Below are positions 44,056 to 51,063 of a stretch of DNA of 64,000 nucleotides, piece by piece (the stretch's first letter is position 1; every line of letters starts with the position of its first letter). Source of the stretch: Bacillota bacterium (lineage in GTDB: Bacteria; Bacillota; Clostridia; DSM-8532); the NCBI GenBank assembly GCA_023415825.1, contig JAEZJF010000015.1:186001-250000 (forward strand), in the 5' to 3' direction. Under the pieces are notes generated by a model, which saw only the letters and a program-made list of their open reading frames with translations, ran no database searches and was not told where the DNA came from. Both the position numbers and the translations under genes were made by a program.

Positions 44056-44224
44056 TCAAATAATTTCAAATCATGAACAGCGTCACAGTTTTCATATTGC
44101 TTTTGCATTACTATGATCTTGGTTACATAATGAAGCGATTCATATAGGTATATTTTAAGTAAGAGTGCCTAAACTTCTAACGACAGAAGTTAATGAATCG
44201 AACTATGAGAAGCAGGTGTATGTA

Positions 44225-44455
44225 ATGCAGAAGATTCTGAATCTAAATAAGCCTGTGTTTGATTTAATCAAGGAGTATCCTGAGGTAGCAGAAATTATGA
44301 AGGACCTGGGCTTTGAAGGCATAACCAATCCTGCCATGCTCAACACCGCAGGACGCTTCATGACCATACCTAAGGGAGCGGCAATGAAGAACATCAGTAT
44401 GTTTCGCATTAAAGAGGTTTTTCAGGCTCATGGCTTTGTATTACCCCCTATCTGA
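44225..44455 (+). CDS. DUF1858 protein
   Basis: 76 residues from ATG 44225, with CAGGTG upstream; an in-frame GTG at 44165 would add 20 residues without family support. The pattern VFDLIKEYPEVAEIMKDLGFEGI followed by GRFMTIPKGAAMKNISM matches DUF1858, a small helical module related to the N-terminal ScdA/RIC domain. It has no cysteine, unlike hybrid-cluster-linked DUF1858 proteins. It is followed 39 bases later by a DUF438-hemerythrin protein. In RIC/ScdA proteins a related module and a hemerythrin domain are fused and repair iron-sulfur centres after nitrosative damage, so the pair may be a split version. That function is inference. Confidence 0.85.
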   Translation: MQKILNLNKPVFDLIKEYPEVAEIMKDLGFEGITNPAMLNTAGRFMTIPKGAAMKNISMFRIKEVFQAHGFVLPPI

Positions 44456-44494
44456 AACTGTTCTCAAAAATGTTAAACGAAGGAGTGAAAAACT

Positions 44495-45721
44495 ATGAGT
44501 GAAGTCATCAATAATCGTAAATATCGTCAAAAGGTTTTAAAGGAGCTAATTGGCGAGCTTCATCAAGGGAAGGCTGTAGAAGAGGTAAAGGGCCGATTTG
44601 AAGAATTAATAAAAGGAATTTCAACTGCTGAAATCTCAGAGATGGAGGGAGCTTTAATCGCCGAGGGAATGCCTGTTGAAGAGATTCAGCGGCTTTGTGA
44701 TGTCCATGCGTCCGTATTTAAGGGCTCCATAGAAGAGATCCACCGCCCTTCAAAACCGGAGGAAACACCTGGTCATCCCATTCATACCTTCCGATGGGAG
44801 AATCGGGCTTTGCAGGACCTGATGCAGACTATAAAAAATCACTTGGAAACCTTGAAGTCTGATGATTCAAAAAAGATCATCAAAGGTCTGTTGGATTATT
44901 TTGAGCAATTATGGGAAATCGACAGGCACTATCTTCGAAAAGAAAATCTTCTGTTTCCTTTTATGGAGAAGTATGGGATTACAGCGCCGCCTAAGGTCAT
45001 GTGGGGTGTTGACGATGAGATTCGTCAAGAGATTAAAGGGGTTCTGAAGCTTATTAAAAGCTATCACGGTGACAGAAAACAATTGACAGAGAAGGCAGAA
45101 GCAGTGCTGGACCGTGTCAATGAAATGATTTTTAAAGAAGAAAACATTTTGTTTCCTTTGGTTCTGGACACACTTTCAGAGGATGAATGGCTTCAGATTC
45201 AAAAGGAGAGTAAAGAGCTTGGTTTTACGCTCATAAAACCCAAAGGAAAATGGAAGCCGGTGAGAGTTGATGTGGAGGAGAAGGTTCTGGAGCAGGGGGA
45301 GGAGCCCTCAAATGACGGATACATTAGCTTTGATGCGGGCATCATGTCTCCTGAGGAGGCAAATGCTGTACTAAATACCCTGCCCTTTGATTTAACCTTT
45401 GTGGATAAGGATGGTACGGTCAAGTATTTTACAATGGGAAAGGAAAGAATATTTGCCCGGCCTAAAACCGTTATCGGGCGCCAGGTTCAAAACTGTCATC
45501 CACCCGCAAGCATGCACATTGTCGAGAAGATTGTCGATGATTTAAAAACAGGCCGCAAGGACCATGAGGATTTCTGGATCCGTATGGGACCTCGTTATGT
45601 GCTCATTCGTTACTACGCAGTAAGAAATGAGAAGGGTGAATATTTGGGTGCCCTTGAAGTGACTCAGGACATTAAACCCATACAGGACATTACGGGCGAA
45701 AAAAGACTGATGACTGAGTAA
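44495..45721 (+). CDS. DUF438-hemerythrin-PAS protein
   Basis: 408 residues. DUF438 occupies about 1-85 (ELHQGKAVEEVKGRFEELIKGIS, then EEIQRLCDVHASVF). A hemerythrin HHE domain spans about 90-235 with the iron-ligand pattern HPIHTFRWENR, DRHYLRKENLLFPFME and MIFKEENILFPLVLDTL. A PAS domain (about 290-400) includes LPFDLTFVDKDGTVKYF and NCHPPASMHIVEKI. The diiron site would bind oxygen or NO, and the PAS domain could bind haem, flavin or a partner. Acts in the cytoplasm. Its position behind an Fnr-type regulator and DUF1858 supports a gas-stress role. RBS GAAGGAG is present. Confidence 0.93.
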   Translation: MSEVINNRKYRQKVLKELIGELHQGKAVEEVKGRFEELIKGISTAEISEMEGALIAEGMPVEEIQRLCDVHASVFKGSIEEIHRPSKPEETPGHPIHTFRWENRALQDLMQTIKNHLETLKSDDSKKIIKGLLDYFEQLWEIDRHYLRKENLLFPFMEKYGITAPPKVMWGVDDEIRQEIKGVLKLIKSYHGDRKQLTEKAEAVLDRVNEMIFKEENILFPLVLDTLSEDEWLQIQKESKELGFTLIKPKGKWKPVRVDVEEKVLEQGEEPSNDGYISFDAGIMSPEEANAVLNTLPFDLTFVDKDGTVKYFTMGKERIFARPKTVIGRQVQNCHPPASMHIVEKIVDDLKTGRKDHEDFWIRMGPRYVLIRYYAVRNEKGEYLGALEVTQDIKPIQDITGEKRLMTE

Positions 45722-45766
45722 CGCAAATGAAGCATTGCTCATTGTACAGCTTAAAAGCTCTGACGA

Positions 45767-45799
45767 AGGGGATGGCTTTATTGAAAAAGCTCATCCCCT
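45767..45799 (+). terminator. Possible terminator after the hemerythrin-PAS gene
   Basis: Arms AGGGGATG-GCTTT / AAAGC-T-CATCCCCT; the following T-run is weak (AATTCTTT). Confidence 0.5.
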
Positions 45800-45814
45800 A
45801 ATTCTTTCCCACAA

Positions 45815-45915
45815 TCGGGCCGAGGCTAGTAACGGGTCGAGGCTTGTTGCGCGTAAAGCGCACTCTGGTAACGGGTCGAGGTTTGTTGTGCGATGCCGTA
45901 GAACACACACCTCTA
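45815..45915. repeat. Dispersed repeat of the GGGTCGAGGCTTGTTG type (copy F)
   Basis: Two partial tandem units: GGGTCGAGGCTTGTTG, a hairpin GCGCGTAAAGCGC, ACTCTGGTAACGGGT, then GGGTCGAGGTTTGTTGTGCG. The reverse complement of 43186-43233 carries the same borders around a different hairpin, and 50841-50860 carries the first border. Confidence 0.65.
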
Positions 45916-45918
45916 TTT

Positions 45919-46092
45919 CTAGCTTCTAGAACCCATAATGCGCTTGCCGAATATGAGACTAAGAACAAATAGAGCAATGAATACATAGAACAGGATTTTG
46001 GCAATGCCATAGGCCATATTTGCGATAAGGCCAAAGCCGAAAAGGCCTGCTATAATTGCCAGTACCAAAAATGTTATTGCCCATTTAATCAT
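45919..46092 (-). CDS. Small DUF1328 (YtjA-type) membrane protein
   Basis: 57 residues, MIKWAITFLVLAIIAGLFGF at the start, then two hydrophobic helices (about 4-24 and 31-49) and a short basic tail GKRIMGSRS. This is the DUF1328 pattern (W-A-x-x-F-x-x-A-x-I-A-x-x-x-G-F-x). AAGGAGG lies 7 bases before the ATG at 46092. These very small membrane proteins are widespread and have no known function; some are induced by envelope stress. It is transcribed against its neighbours, with repeats on both sides. Confidence 0.88.
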   Translation of the reverse strand: MIKWAITFLVLAIIAGLFGFGLIANMAYGIAKILFYVFIALFVLSLIFGKRIMGSRS

Positions 46093-46398
46093 AGAGATGT
46101 CCTCCTTAAATTACGACAGTTTAATACAAATAATAGCTCATCATAAGTGAACACTCTTATTGTGCCAACAACAAGGCTCTGATATGCGTTAAACTTATCG
46201 CAATTCTTATTGTGAATACAACAAGATTTCTGGGATCCGCTCACAATCTTTGATTGCGCAAGCGCCTAAAGGTAACAGGTGGGGCTCTTATATTCATTTC
46301 ATAGGTCATTATTTGATTTGTATAATCGTGATATCAAAGAAATAAGTGGGTAAAAGTATAAGGATAAATTTTGCCAAAACATCATTTAGGAGTATAAC
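46093..46398. other. Repeat-bearing intergenic region
   Basis: 306 bases without a gene. Two direct copies of CTTATTGTGnnnACAACAAG (from 46157 and 46207) precede repeat copy D at 46230-46290. The rest is AT-rich, leading to mnmM. Confidence 0.55.
46230..46290. repeat. Dispersed palindromic repeat (copy D)
   Basis: GGGATCCGC...CAATCTTTGATTG (46244-46256)...GGTAACAGGTGGGGCTC. Borders match copy E at 48280-48330 (GTTAACGGGTGGGGTTC), with compensatory changes in the central stem (CAATC/GATTG in place of GAAATC/GATTTC). Confidence 0.6.
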
Positions 46399-46968
46399 AT
46401 GACATATTTAAAAAAATCCCTGTTTCAAGCCCATGAACTCGCCAGACTTGCCATAAAAGAAGGAGACACAGTTATTGATGCCACTATGGGAAACGGCCAT
46501 GATACAGAATTTCTTGCAAATCTTGTTGGGGAAAAAGGAAGGGTCTTTGCTTTTGATATTCAGCCTCAAGCTCTTGAAAGAACGCGGGAAAGGTTGGAAA
46601 AGGCTCATTGCATGGATCAGTGCACTTTAATTTTGGATGGCCATCAGAATATGGATGTATATGTTCATGAGCTGGTGAAGCTGGTGATATACAATCTGGG
46701 CTACCTGCCCAAGGGTGACCATACCATTGGAACAAGATATGAGACAACCAAGGAAGCCATAGAAAAATCCCTATCCCTTATTTCAGATGATGGGCTCGTC
46801 CTTGTAGTGATCTACTATGGCGGTGATTCAGGGTTTGAAGAAAAAGAAGCTTTGCTTTCATTTTTAAATACACTGGATTGCAGAAACTTTACGGTCATGA
46901 GAATGGATTTCATTAATCAAATCAATTGCCCCCCCATTTTGATTGCCATAGAGAAAAATATCTCTTGA
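46399..46968 (+). CDS. mnmM: tRNA 5-aminomethyl-2-thiouridine methyltransferase MnmM (YtqB)
   Basis: 189 residues. SAM motif I is TVIDATMGNGHDTEFLANLVG with acidic FAFDIQPQAL at strand 2; the diagnostic NLGYLPKGDHTIGTRYETT block and the final MDFINQINCPPILIAIEK belong to the YtqB family. Bacillus YtqB has been shown to methylate the wobble nucleoside nm5s2U to mnm5s2U in organisms lacking MnmC. The length matches. RBS TTAGGAG precedes the ATG. It is alone, flanked by repeat-rich spacers. Older annotations call it an rRNA methylase. Confidence 0.9.
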   Translation: MTYLKKSLFQAHELARLAIKEGDTVIDATMGNGHDTEFLANLVGEKGRVFAFDIQPQALERTRERLEKAHCMDQCTLILDGHQNMDVYVHELVKLVIYNLGYLPKGDHTIGTRYETTKEAIEKSLSLISDDGLVLVVIYYGGDSGFEEKEALLSFLNTLDCRNFTVMRMDFINQINCPPILIAIEKNIS

Positions 46969-46998
46969 TAGAGATGAATCTCAAATAGTCCACCGTGT

Positions 46999-47054
46999 AA
47001 TAAAATTTCATATTGTAACATGAAGTTGAAATATTATTGCAATTAAGATATAAT
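46999..47054 (+). promoter_or_regulatory. murR promoter with candidate MurR operator
   Basis: TTGAAA (47026-47031) and TATAAT (47049-47054) with 17 bases between. AATAAAATTTCA (46999-47010) and TGAAAT (47027-47032) form an inverted pair over the -35. The same 12-mer AATAAAATTTCA occurs before murQ at 48444. Confidence 0.6.
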
Positions 47055-47100
47055 GACATCATCCGTTACGGAAATCAAAGATTTCGAGCAGATACCCGAG
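47049..47100. repeat. Dispersed palindromic repeat (copy C)
   Basis: TATAATGACATCATCCGTTACGGAAATCAAAGATTTCGAGCAGATACCCGAGT-type unit; core 47071-47085. It overlaps the -10 of the murR promoter and would lie in the transcribed leader. Confidence 0.7.
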
Positions 47101-47261
47101 TCTTTGAAACACTTTATGTTATATTATTTATGGAGATCAAGGGGACTGCTACACATAACCTGCGATTATTGGCAAAAAATGCAGAATAATGTATTCAAAA
47201 CCGGATGAAGTATGCAATAATAATATTGTGGACTATGAAATGAGATTGGGTGGTGAAAGCA

Positions 47262-48122
47262 ATGCCAGTGAATGACAATATATTGCTTAAACTTAGAGAA
47301 ATCAAGGATAGCCTTACACCTGTTGAAAAAATGATAGCTGACTATGTACTGGAAAACACCGCAGAAGTTCCTCGTCAGTCTATCAAAGCCTTGGCAACAA
47401 AAAGTAAAACCAGTGATGCTTCTGTTTTAAGATTTTGCAAAACTCTAGGCTATAGCGGATATCGTGATTTTATAGTCAGTATTTCCGCATCTTTGGGCTC
47501 CATGGATGAGGATCAGGCTGACCAATATACCGATATTCAACCTGGGGATGATTTGCAGACGATCATAAACAATATTTCACTCAATAACTGCAGATCAATC
47601 GAGGACACGCTTCGTGTCATTAATCGCGAGGAAATCGGCCGTGCTGTTGAGCTCTTGCGGAAGAGCCAGAGAATAGATTTTTATGGCGTTGCTGCCTCCG
47701 GGCTTGTGTGTATGGATGCCCAGCAAAAGTTCATGCGCATTAATAAAATGTGCCATGCTTTCACCGATGGCCATAGCCAGCTTACTGCGGCCACACTCCT
47801 TAAAAACACGGATGTGGCTGTTATGATATCCAACTCCGGCAATACGACAGAGATATTGGAAGCACTTGAGGTAGCCAAATCATCAGGGGCAAAGGTAATC
47901 GCCATAACCCGCTACAATCGAAGTCCGCTGGCTGAGAAAGCCGATATAGTGCTCTTCATTTCCACACCGGAAATAACCATCCGAAGCGGAGCAATGGGAT
48001 CCAGAATTGCTATGCTCAATGTCATAGATATTCTTTTTGCAGGTGTTGCAAGCGCAGAATATAAAAATGTAAAGAAATATTTGAAAAAGACCCACGACAT
48101 CCTTCTAAGCAAACAGTTGTAA
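47262..48122 (+). CDS. murR: RpiR family regulator, probable MurR
   Basis: 286 residues from ATG 47262 (GGTGGTGAAAG upstream). The N-terminal HTH_6 domain (about 1-77) contains SIKALATKSKTSDASVLRFCKTLGYSGYRDF; the C-terminal SIS domain (about 115-260) contains RIDFYGVAASGLVCMDAQQKFMRI and VMISNSGNTTEILEALEVAKSSGAKVIAIT. SIS domains of RpiR proteins bind phosphosugars. The next two genes are murQ and anmK, so the likely effector is N-acetylmuramic acid 6-phosphate, as in E. coli MurR. The start lies 200 bases after its promoter, behind repeat copy C. Confidence 0.9.
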   Translation: MPVNDNILLKLREIKDSLTPVEKMIADYVLENTAEVPRQSIKALATKSKTSDASVLRFCKTLGYSGYRDFIVSISASLGSMDEDQADQYTDIQPGDDLQTIINNISLNNCRSIEDTLRVINREEIGRAVELLRKSQRIDFYGVAASGLVCMDAQQKFMRINKMCHAFTDGHSQLTAATLLKNTDVAVMISNSGNTTEILEALEVAKSSGAKVIAITRYNRSPLAEKADIVLFISTPEITIRSGAMGSRIAMLNVIDILFAGVASAEYKNVKKYLKKTHDILLSKQL

Positions 48123-48236
48123 GCTTTGCGGAGCAAAGCGCGTCCGGTCATGCGGCAGGTGTTTACGAAGTAAAACACTGAGAGCATGAAGGAGGACACC
48201 GCTAACCCTTCGTGTAATGTAGTGGAGCAAAGTGCT

Positions 48237-48268
48237 TAGCCCGTTTCCTTGAACGGGCTATTATTATA
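48237..48268 (+). terminator. Terminator after murR
   Basis: Arms TAGCCCGTT / AACGGGCTA with a TCCTTG loop, followed by TTATTATT. Confidence 0.75.
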
Positions 48269-48279
48269 CAGTAACAAGG

Positions 48280-48330
48280 TTCCCGGGACCCGTTGGAAAT
48301 CTTTGATTTCGTTAACGGGTGGGGTTCAGT
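48280..48330. repeat. Dispersed palindromic repeat (copy E)
   Basis: CCCGGGACCCGTTGGAAATCTTTGATTTCGTTAACGGGT-type unit: outer arms ACCCGTT/AACGGGT and the core GAAATCTTTGATTTC at 48296-48310. Confidence 0.7.
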
Positions 48331-48400
48331 AGGTGAAAAACCAAGATAAGTGGTGCGTTCAGTAGATTTTGGCTTGCCAGTCTGTAACGCACCACTCATC

Positions 48401-48455
48401 ATATAATTATGAAATAAAATATCATAATTATATTTCATTACAGAATAAAATTTCA
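48401..48455 (+). promoter_or_regulatory. Candidate MurR operator cluster before murQ
   Basis: A 12-base perfect inverted repeat ATATAATTATGA (48401-48412) / TCATAATTATAT (48422-48433). Within the same stretch TGAAAT (48410) and ATTTCA (48432, 48450) recur, and AATAAAATTTCA (48444-48455) is identical to the site before murR. Confidence 0.5.
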
Positions 48456-48463
48456 ATTATATA

Positions 48464-48492
48464 TTGACACTCATAGGATTATCATTTATTAT
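48464..48492 (+). promoter_or_regulatory. Promoter of murQ-anmK
   Basis: TTGACA and TATTAT with a 17-base spacer, immediately downstream of the operator cluster. Confidence 0.75.
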
Positions 48493-48632
48493 AGTCATAG
48501 AAATCATGCATGCTGAAGATGGTTTTGAATACCGCTTTAAGTGCAGCCTACAGACAGACACATAATTTATGCACGAGGGGGATGAACGGAAAATTGACCT
48601 ATTACAATGGCGTGCAAAATATTGGATCTGAT

Positions 48633-49556
48633 ATGAGTTTGGATATTCATACCGTTGATCAGTATTTTTCTGAACTAACAACGGAAGAGATTAACGCGGA
48701 AACGCAGAGAATTGACGAATGCAGTACCGAAGCTATACTCAAGCTGATCAATGATCAAGATGCTCTGGTACATACCGCAGTTGGAAAAGAAATCCCCAAT
48801 ATTGCTAAAGCTGTTGATCTGTTGCACAAATCCCTTGAAAATGGCGGAAGGATGTTTTACATAGGCGCCGGAACTTCAGGAAGACTGGGAATTCTGGATG
48901 CCTCGGAGTGTCCCCCTACATATGGAACTGACCCCGAGCTGGTTCAGGCTTATATCGCAGGTGGTGATACTGCAATGAGAACTGCGGTGGAAGGCTGCGA
49001 AGATAATCAGGATTTGGGGATAAAGCTGATTCATGATTGTAAAATTACTCACATGGATGTTGTTGTGGGTATAACGGCAAGCGGGGGAGCACCCTTTGTT
49101 CTTGCGGCTGTTGAAGAAGCAAAGAAACGCGGGGCATCTACCATAGGCGTTGTCAACAACAAAAATTCGAAGCTCTCTCGCATATGCGACGTCTGTATCG
49201 CTCCCATTGTAGGGCCGGAGGTTATTGTCGGCTCTACGCGAATGAAATCGGGTACCGCTCAAAAGCTGGTTCTGAATATGCTCACCACCTGTACAATGAT
49301 CAAGCTGGGCAAAGTATACGGAAATTTGATGGTTGATCTGAAAGCAACCAACAAAAAACTTTATGACCGTGCACAACGCATTGTATGCCACGTAACTGGC
49401 GTAGAAATGAAGACAGCGGCACAATATTTGCAAAAAGCGAATATGAATACCAAGGTGGCTATTCTGATGATAAAGACCAGCTTAACAGCAGAAGAAGCAG
49501 AAGATTTGCTTAAGCACCATGGCGGAAGGCTGAAAGAGTCTATTGAGGCTTTATAA
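48633..49556 (+). CDS. murQ: N-acetylmuramic acid 6-phosphate etherase MurQ
   Basis: 307 residues from ATG 48633, which gives the normal family length; the ribosome site there is only GGAT, and in-frame starts at 48582 or 48510 remain possible. The SIS fold contains MFYIGAGTSGRLGILDASECPPTYG with the catalytic glutamate in ASEC, then VVGITASGGAPFV and VGSTRMKSGTAQKLVLN. MurQ cleaves the lactyl ether of MurNAc-6-phosphate to GlcNAc-6-phosphate and lactate, in cytoplasmic cell-wall recycling. anmK follows after 40 bases and feeds it MurNAc-6-phosphate. murR lies upstream. Confidence 0.96.
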   Translation: MSLDIHTVDQYFSELTTEEINAETQRIDECSTEAILKLINDQDALVHTAVGKEIPNIAKAVDLLHKSLENGGRMFYIGAGTSGRLGILDASECPPTYGTDPELVQAYIAGGDTAMRTAVEGCEDNQDLGIKLIHDCKITHMDVVVGITASGGAPFVLAAVEEAKKRGASTIGVVNNKNSKLSRICDVCIAPIVGPEVIVGSTRMKSGTAQKLVLNMLTTCTMIKLGKVYGNLMVDLKATNKKLYDRAQRIVCHVTGVEMKTAAQYLQKANMNTKVAILMIKTSLTAEEAEDLLKHHGGRLKESIEAL

Positions 49557-49596
49557 CCCACTGAGGCTTTGTGCCATGTCATAAAGGGATGATTGA

Positions 49597-50793
49597 ATGT
49601 TTGAGAAACTAGCAAATAAACCTGTACGTAGAATCATCGGCCTTATGTCGGGTACATCTGTTGATGGCATAGATGCTGCTCTGGTGGAAATAAAGGGAAA
49701 GGAAAACCCCCAGGTCAGGCTGGTGGCTTTTGATAATATTCCCTATTCAGATGAAGTTCGAAAAAGGATTTTTGAATTATTCAACATCGAAACCTCTACA
49801 GTAGACAAAATAGGCTTTATGAATTTTCTTCTCGGGGAGCTTTTTGCGGAAGCTGCCCTGTCCGTCGTTAAAAAAGCCGGTCTCGTACCATCTGATATTG
49901 ATGTGATCGGCTCCCATGGTCAAACTATTTATCATCAGCCCCAAAGCAGCATCATCAATGGCTATGATATCCGTTATACCGTCCAAATCGGGGAAGGCGC
50001 AGTAATTTCGGCCCGTACGGGAATTCCCTGTGTTACGGATTTTCGTGTTGCGGACATGGCTTTGGGTGGCCAAGGAGCGCCCTTGGTACCTTTTACTGAA
50101 TACATTCTTTACCGGAGTCATACAAAGAATATCCTCTTGCAGAACATAGGAGGTATCGGGAACATTACGGTCATACCGGCCGGATGTGACGCCTCACAAG
50201 TCTTAGCCTTTGACACAGGGCCTGGAAACATGGTGATTGACGGACTTGTAGCCCGGCTATATCAAGGGCGGCTTAGCATGGATAAGGGCGGAGAAATCGC
50301 AAAATCCGGCAGCATACATAAGGGCTTGCTCCATATCCTGACCAGTGATCCCTACTTCGCCCTGGTGCCTCCAAAAACAACCGGACGGGAGTATTTTGGA
50401 GCCGACTATGTCAATAAAATTCTTCAATATATGGAACAGCAGGGTATATCCCGTGAGGATGGCATTGCCACAGTAACTTACGCCACTGCATGGTCCATTG
50501 GAGACGCCTATGGACGGTTTATCCATGATAAATGCAAAGCCGATACGCTCATAATTGGCGGAGGCGGAAGCTATAATCATACTCTGATAAAATACATCGC
50601 ACAGGAAATGACCTTCTATGGGGTGGAAACCCTTACTCAGGAAGAGATTGGCCATAACAGCGACGCCAAAGAGGCAGTCGCCTTTGCGATTTTGGCGGAT
50701 TGTACAATCTTCGGAAAAGCCAATGTACTCCCTAATGTAACAGGAGCCAATCAGGCTGCGGTCATGGGGAAAATATCACTGCCGCCATTCTGA
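49597..50793 (+). CDS. anmK: Anhydro-N-acetylmuramic acid kinase AnmK
   Basis: 398 residues, close to the family norm. The ASKHA-type motifs are RIIGLMSGTSVDGIDAALVE, GSHGQTIYHQP, VADMALGGQGAPLVPF, LLQNIGGIGNITVIP and DTGPGNMVID. The enzyme opens and phosphorylates 1,6-anhydro-MurNAc to MurNAc-6-phosphate, which MurQ then converts. Its presence implies that anhydro-muropeptides reach the cytoplasm, so a lytic transglycosylase and an importer should exist elsewhere in the genome; neither is in the window. It is the last gene of the murQ operon and is followed by a terminator. Confidence 0.96.
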   Translation: MFEKLANKPVRRIIGLMSGTSVDGIDAALVEIKGKENPQVRLVAFDNIPYSDEVRKRIFELFNIETSTVDKIGFMNFLLGELFAEAALSVVKKAGLVPSDIDVIGSHGQTIYHQPQSSIINGYDIRYTVQIGEGAVISARTGIPCVTDFRVADMALGGQGAPLVPFTEYILYRSHTKNILLQNIGGIGNITVIPAGCDASQVLAFDTGPGNMVIDGLVARLYQGRLSMDKGGEIAKSGSIHKGLLHILTSDPYFALVPPKTTGREYFGADYVNKILQYMEQQGISREDGIATVTYATAWSIGDAYGRFIHDKCKADTLIIGGGGSYNHTLIKYIAQEMTFYGVETLTQEEIGHNSDAKEAVAFAILADCTIFGKANVLPNVTGANQAAVMGKISLPPF

Positions 50794-50854
50794 CATGTAC
50801 TCAATCTTTTGTGATAACCTCAATTAATGCTCCATTTTTAGGGTCGAGGCTTGT

Positions 50855-50886
50855 GGTGCGTTTCATAAGAAACGCACCTCTTTTTC
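50855..50886 (+). terminator. Terminator after anmK, next to a repeat border
   Basis: Arms GGTGCGTTT / AAACGCACC with a CATAAG loop, then TCTTTTTC. The preceding GGGTCGAGGCTTGTGG (50841-50856) matches the border of repeat copies B and F. Confidence 0.85.
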
Positions 50887-50942
50887 TTAAAAAATTTTTA
50901 TGCAAATTTATTACAAAAGGCAGGGATAGCTACTGATAGTTA

Positions 50943-50971
50943 TTGCATTGATGGTTAAACTAGGATATAAT
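50943..50971 (+). promoter_or_regulatory. Promoter of the transcarboxylase operon
   Basis: TTGCAT and TATAAT with a 17-base spacer, about 90 bases before the first gene. Confidence 0.65.
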
Positions 50972-51063
50972 TCTTATGACCATGTGCTAAATTAATTTGT
51001 TAATCTTAACATTTATTTTATACTATTAGCTCTACAAAATCTAACATTCTACGAGGTGAGAAA

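Larger units (their letters stand above)
48123..48632. other. Intergenic region between murR and murQ
   Basis: 510 bases. In order: a small GCTTTGC/GCAAAGC hairpin, a terminator (48237-48268), repeat copy E (48280-48330), an imperfect inverted pair AGTGGTGCGTT/AACGCACCACT (48340-48397), the murQ operator region (48401-48455), and the murQ promoter (48464-48492). No gene seen. In-frame extension of murQ into 48510-48632 is possible but unlikely. Confidence 0.6.
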
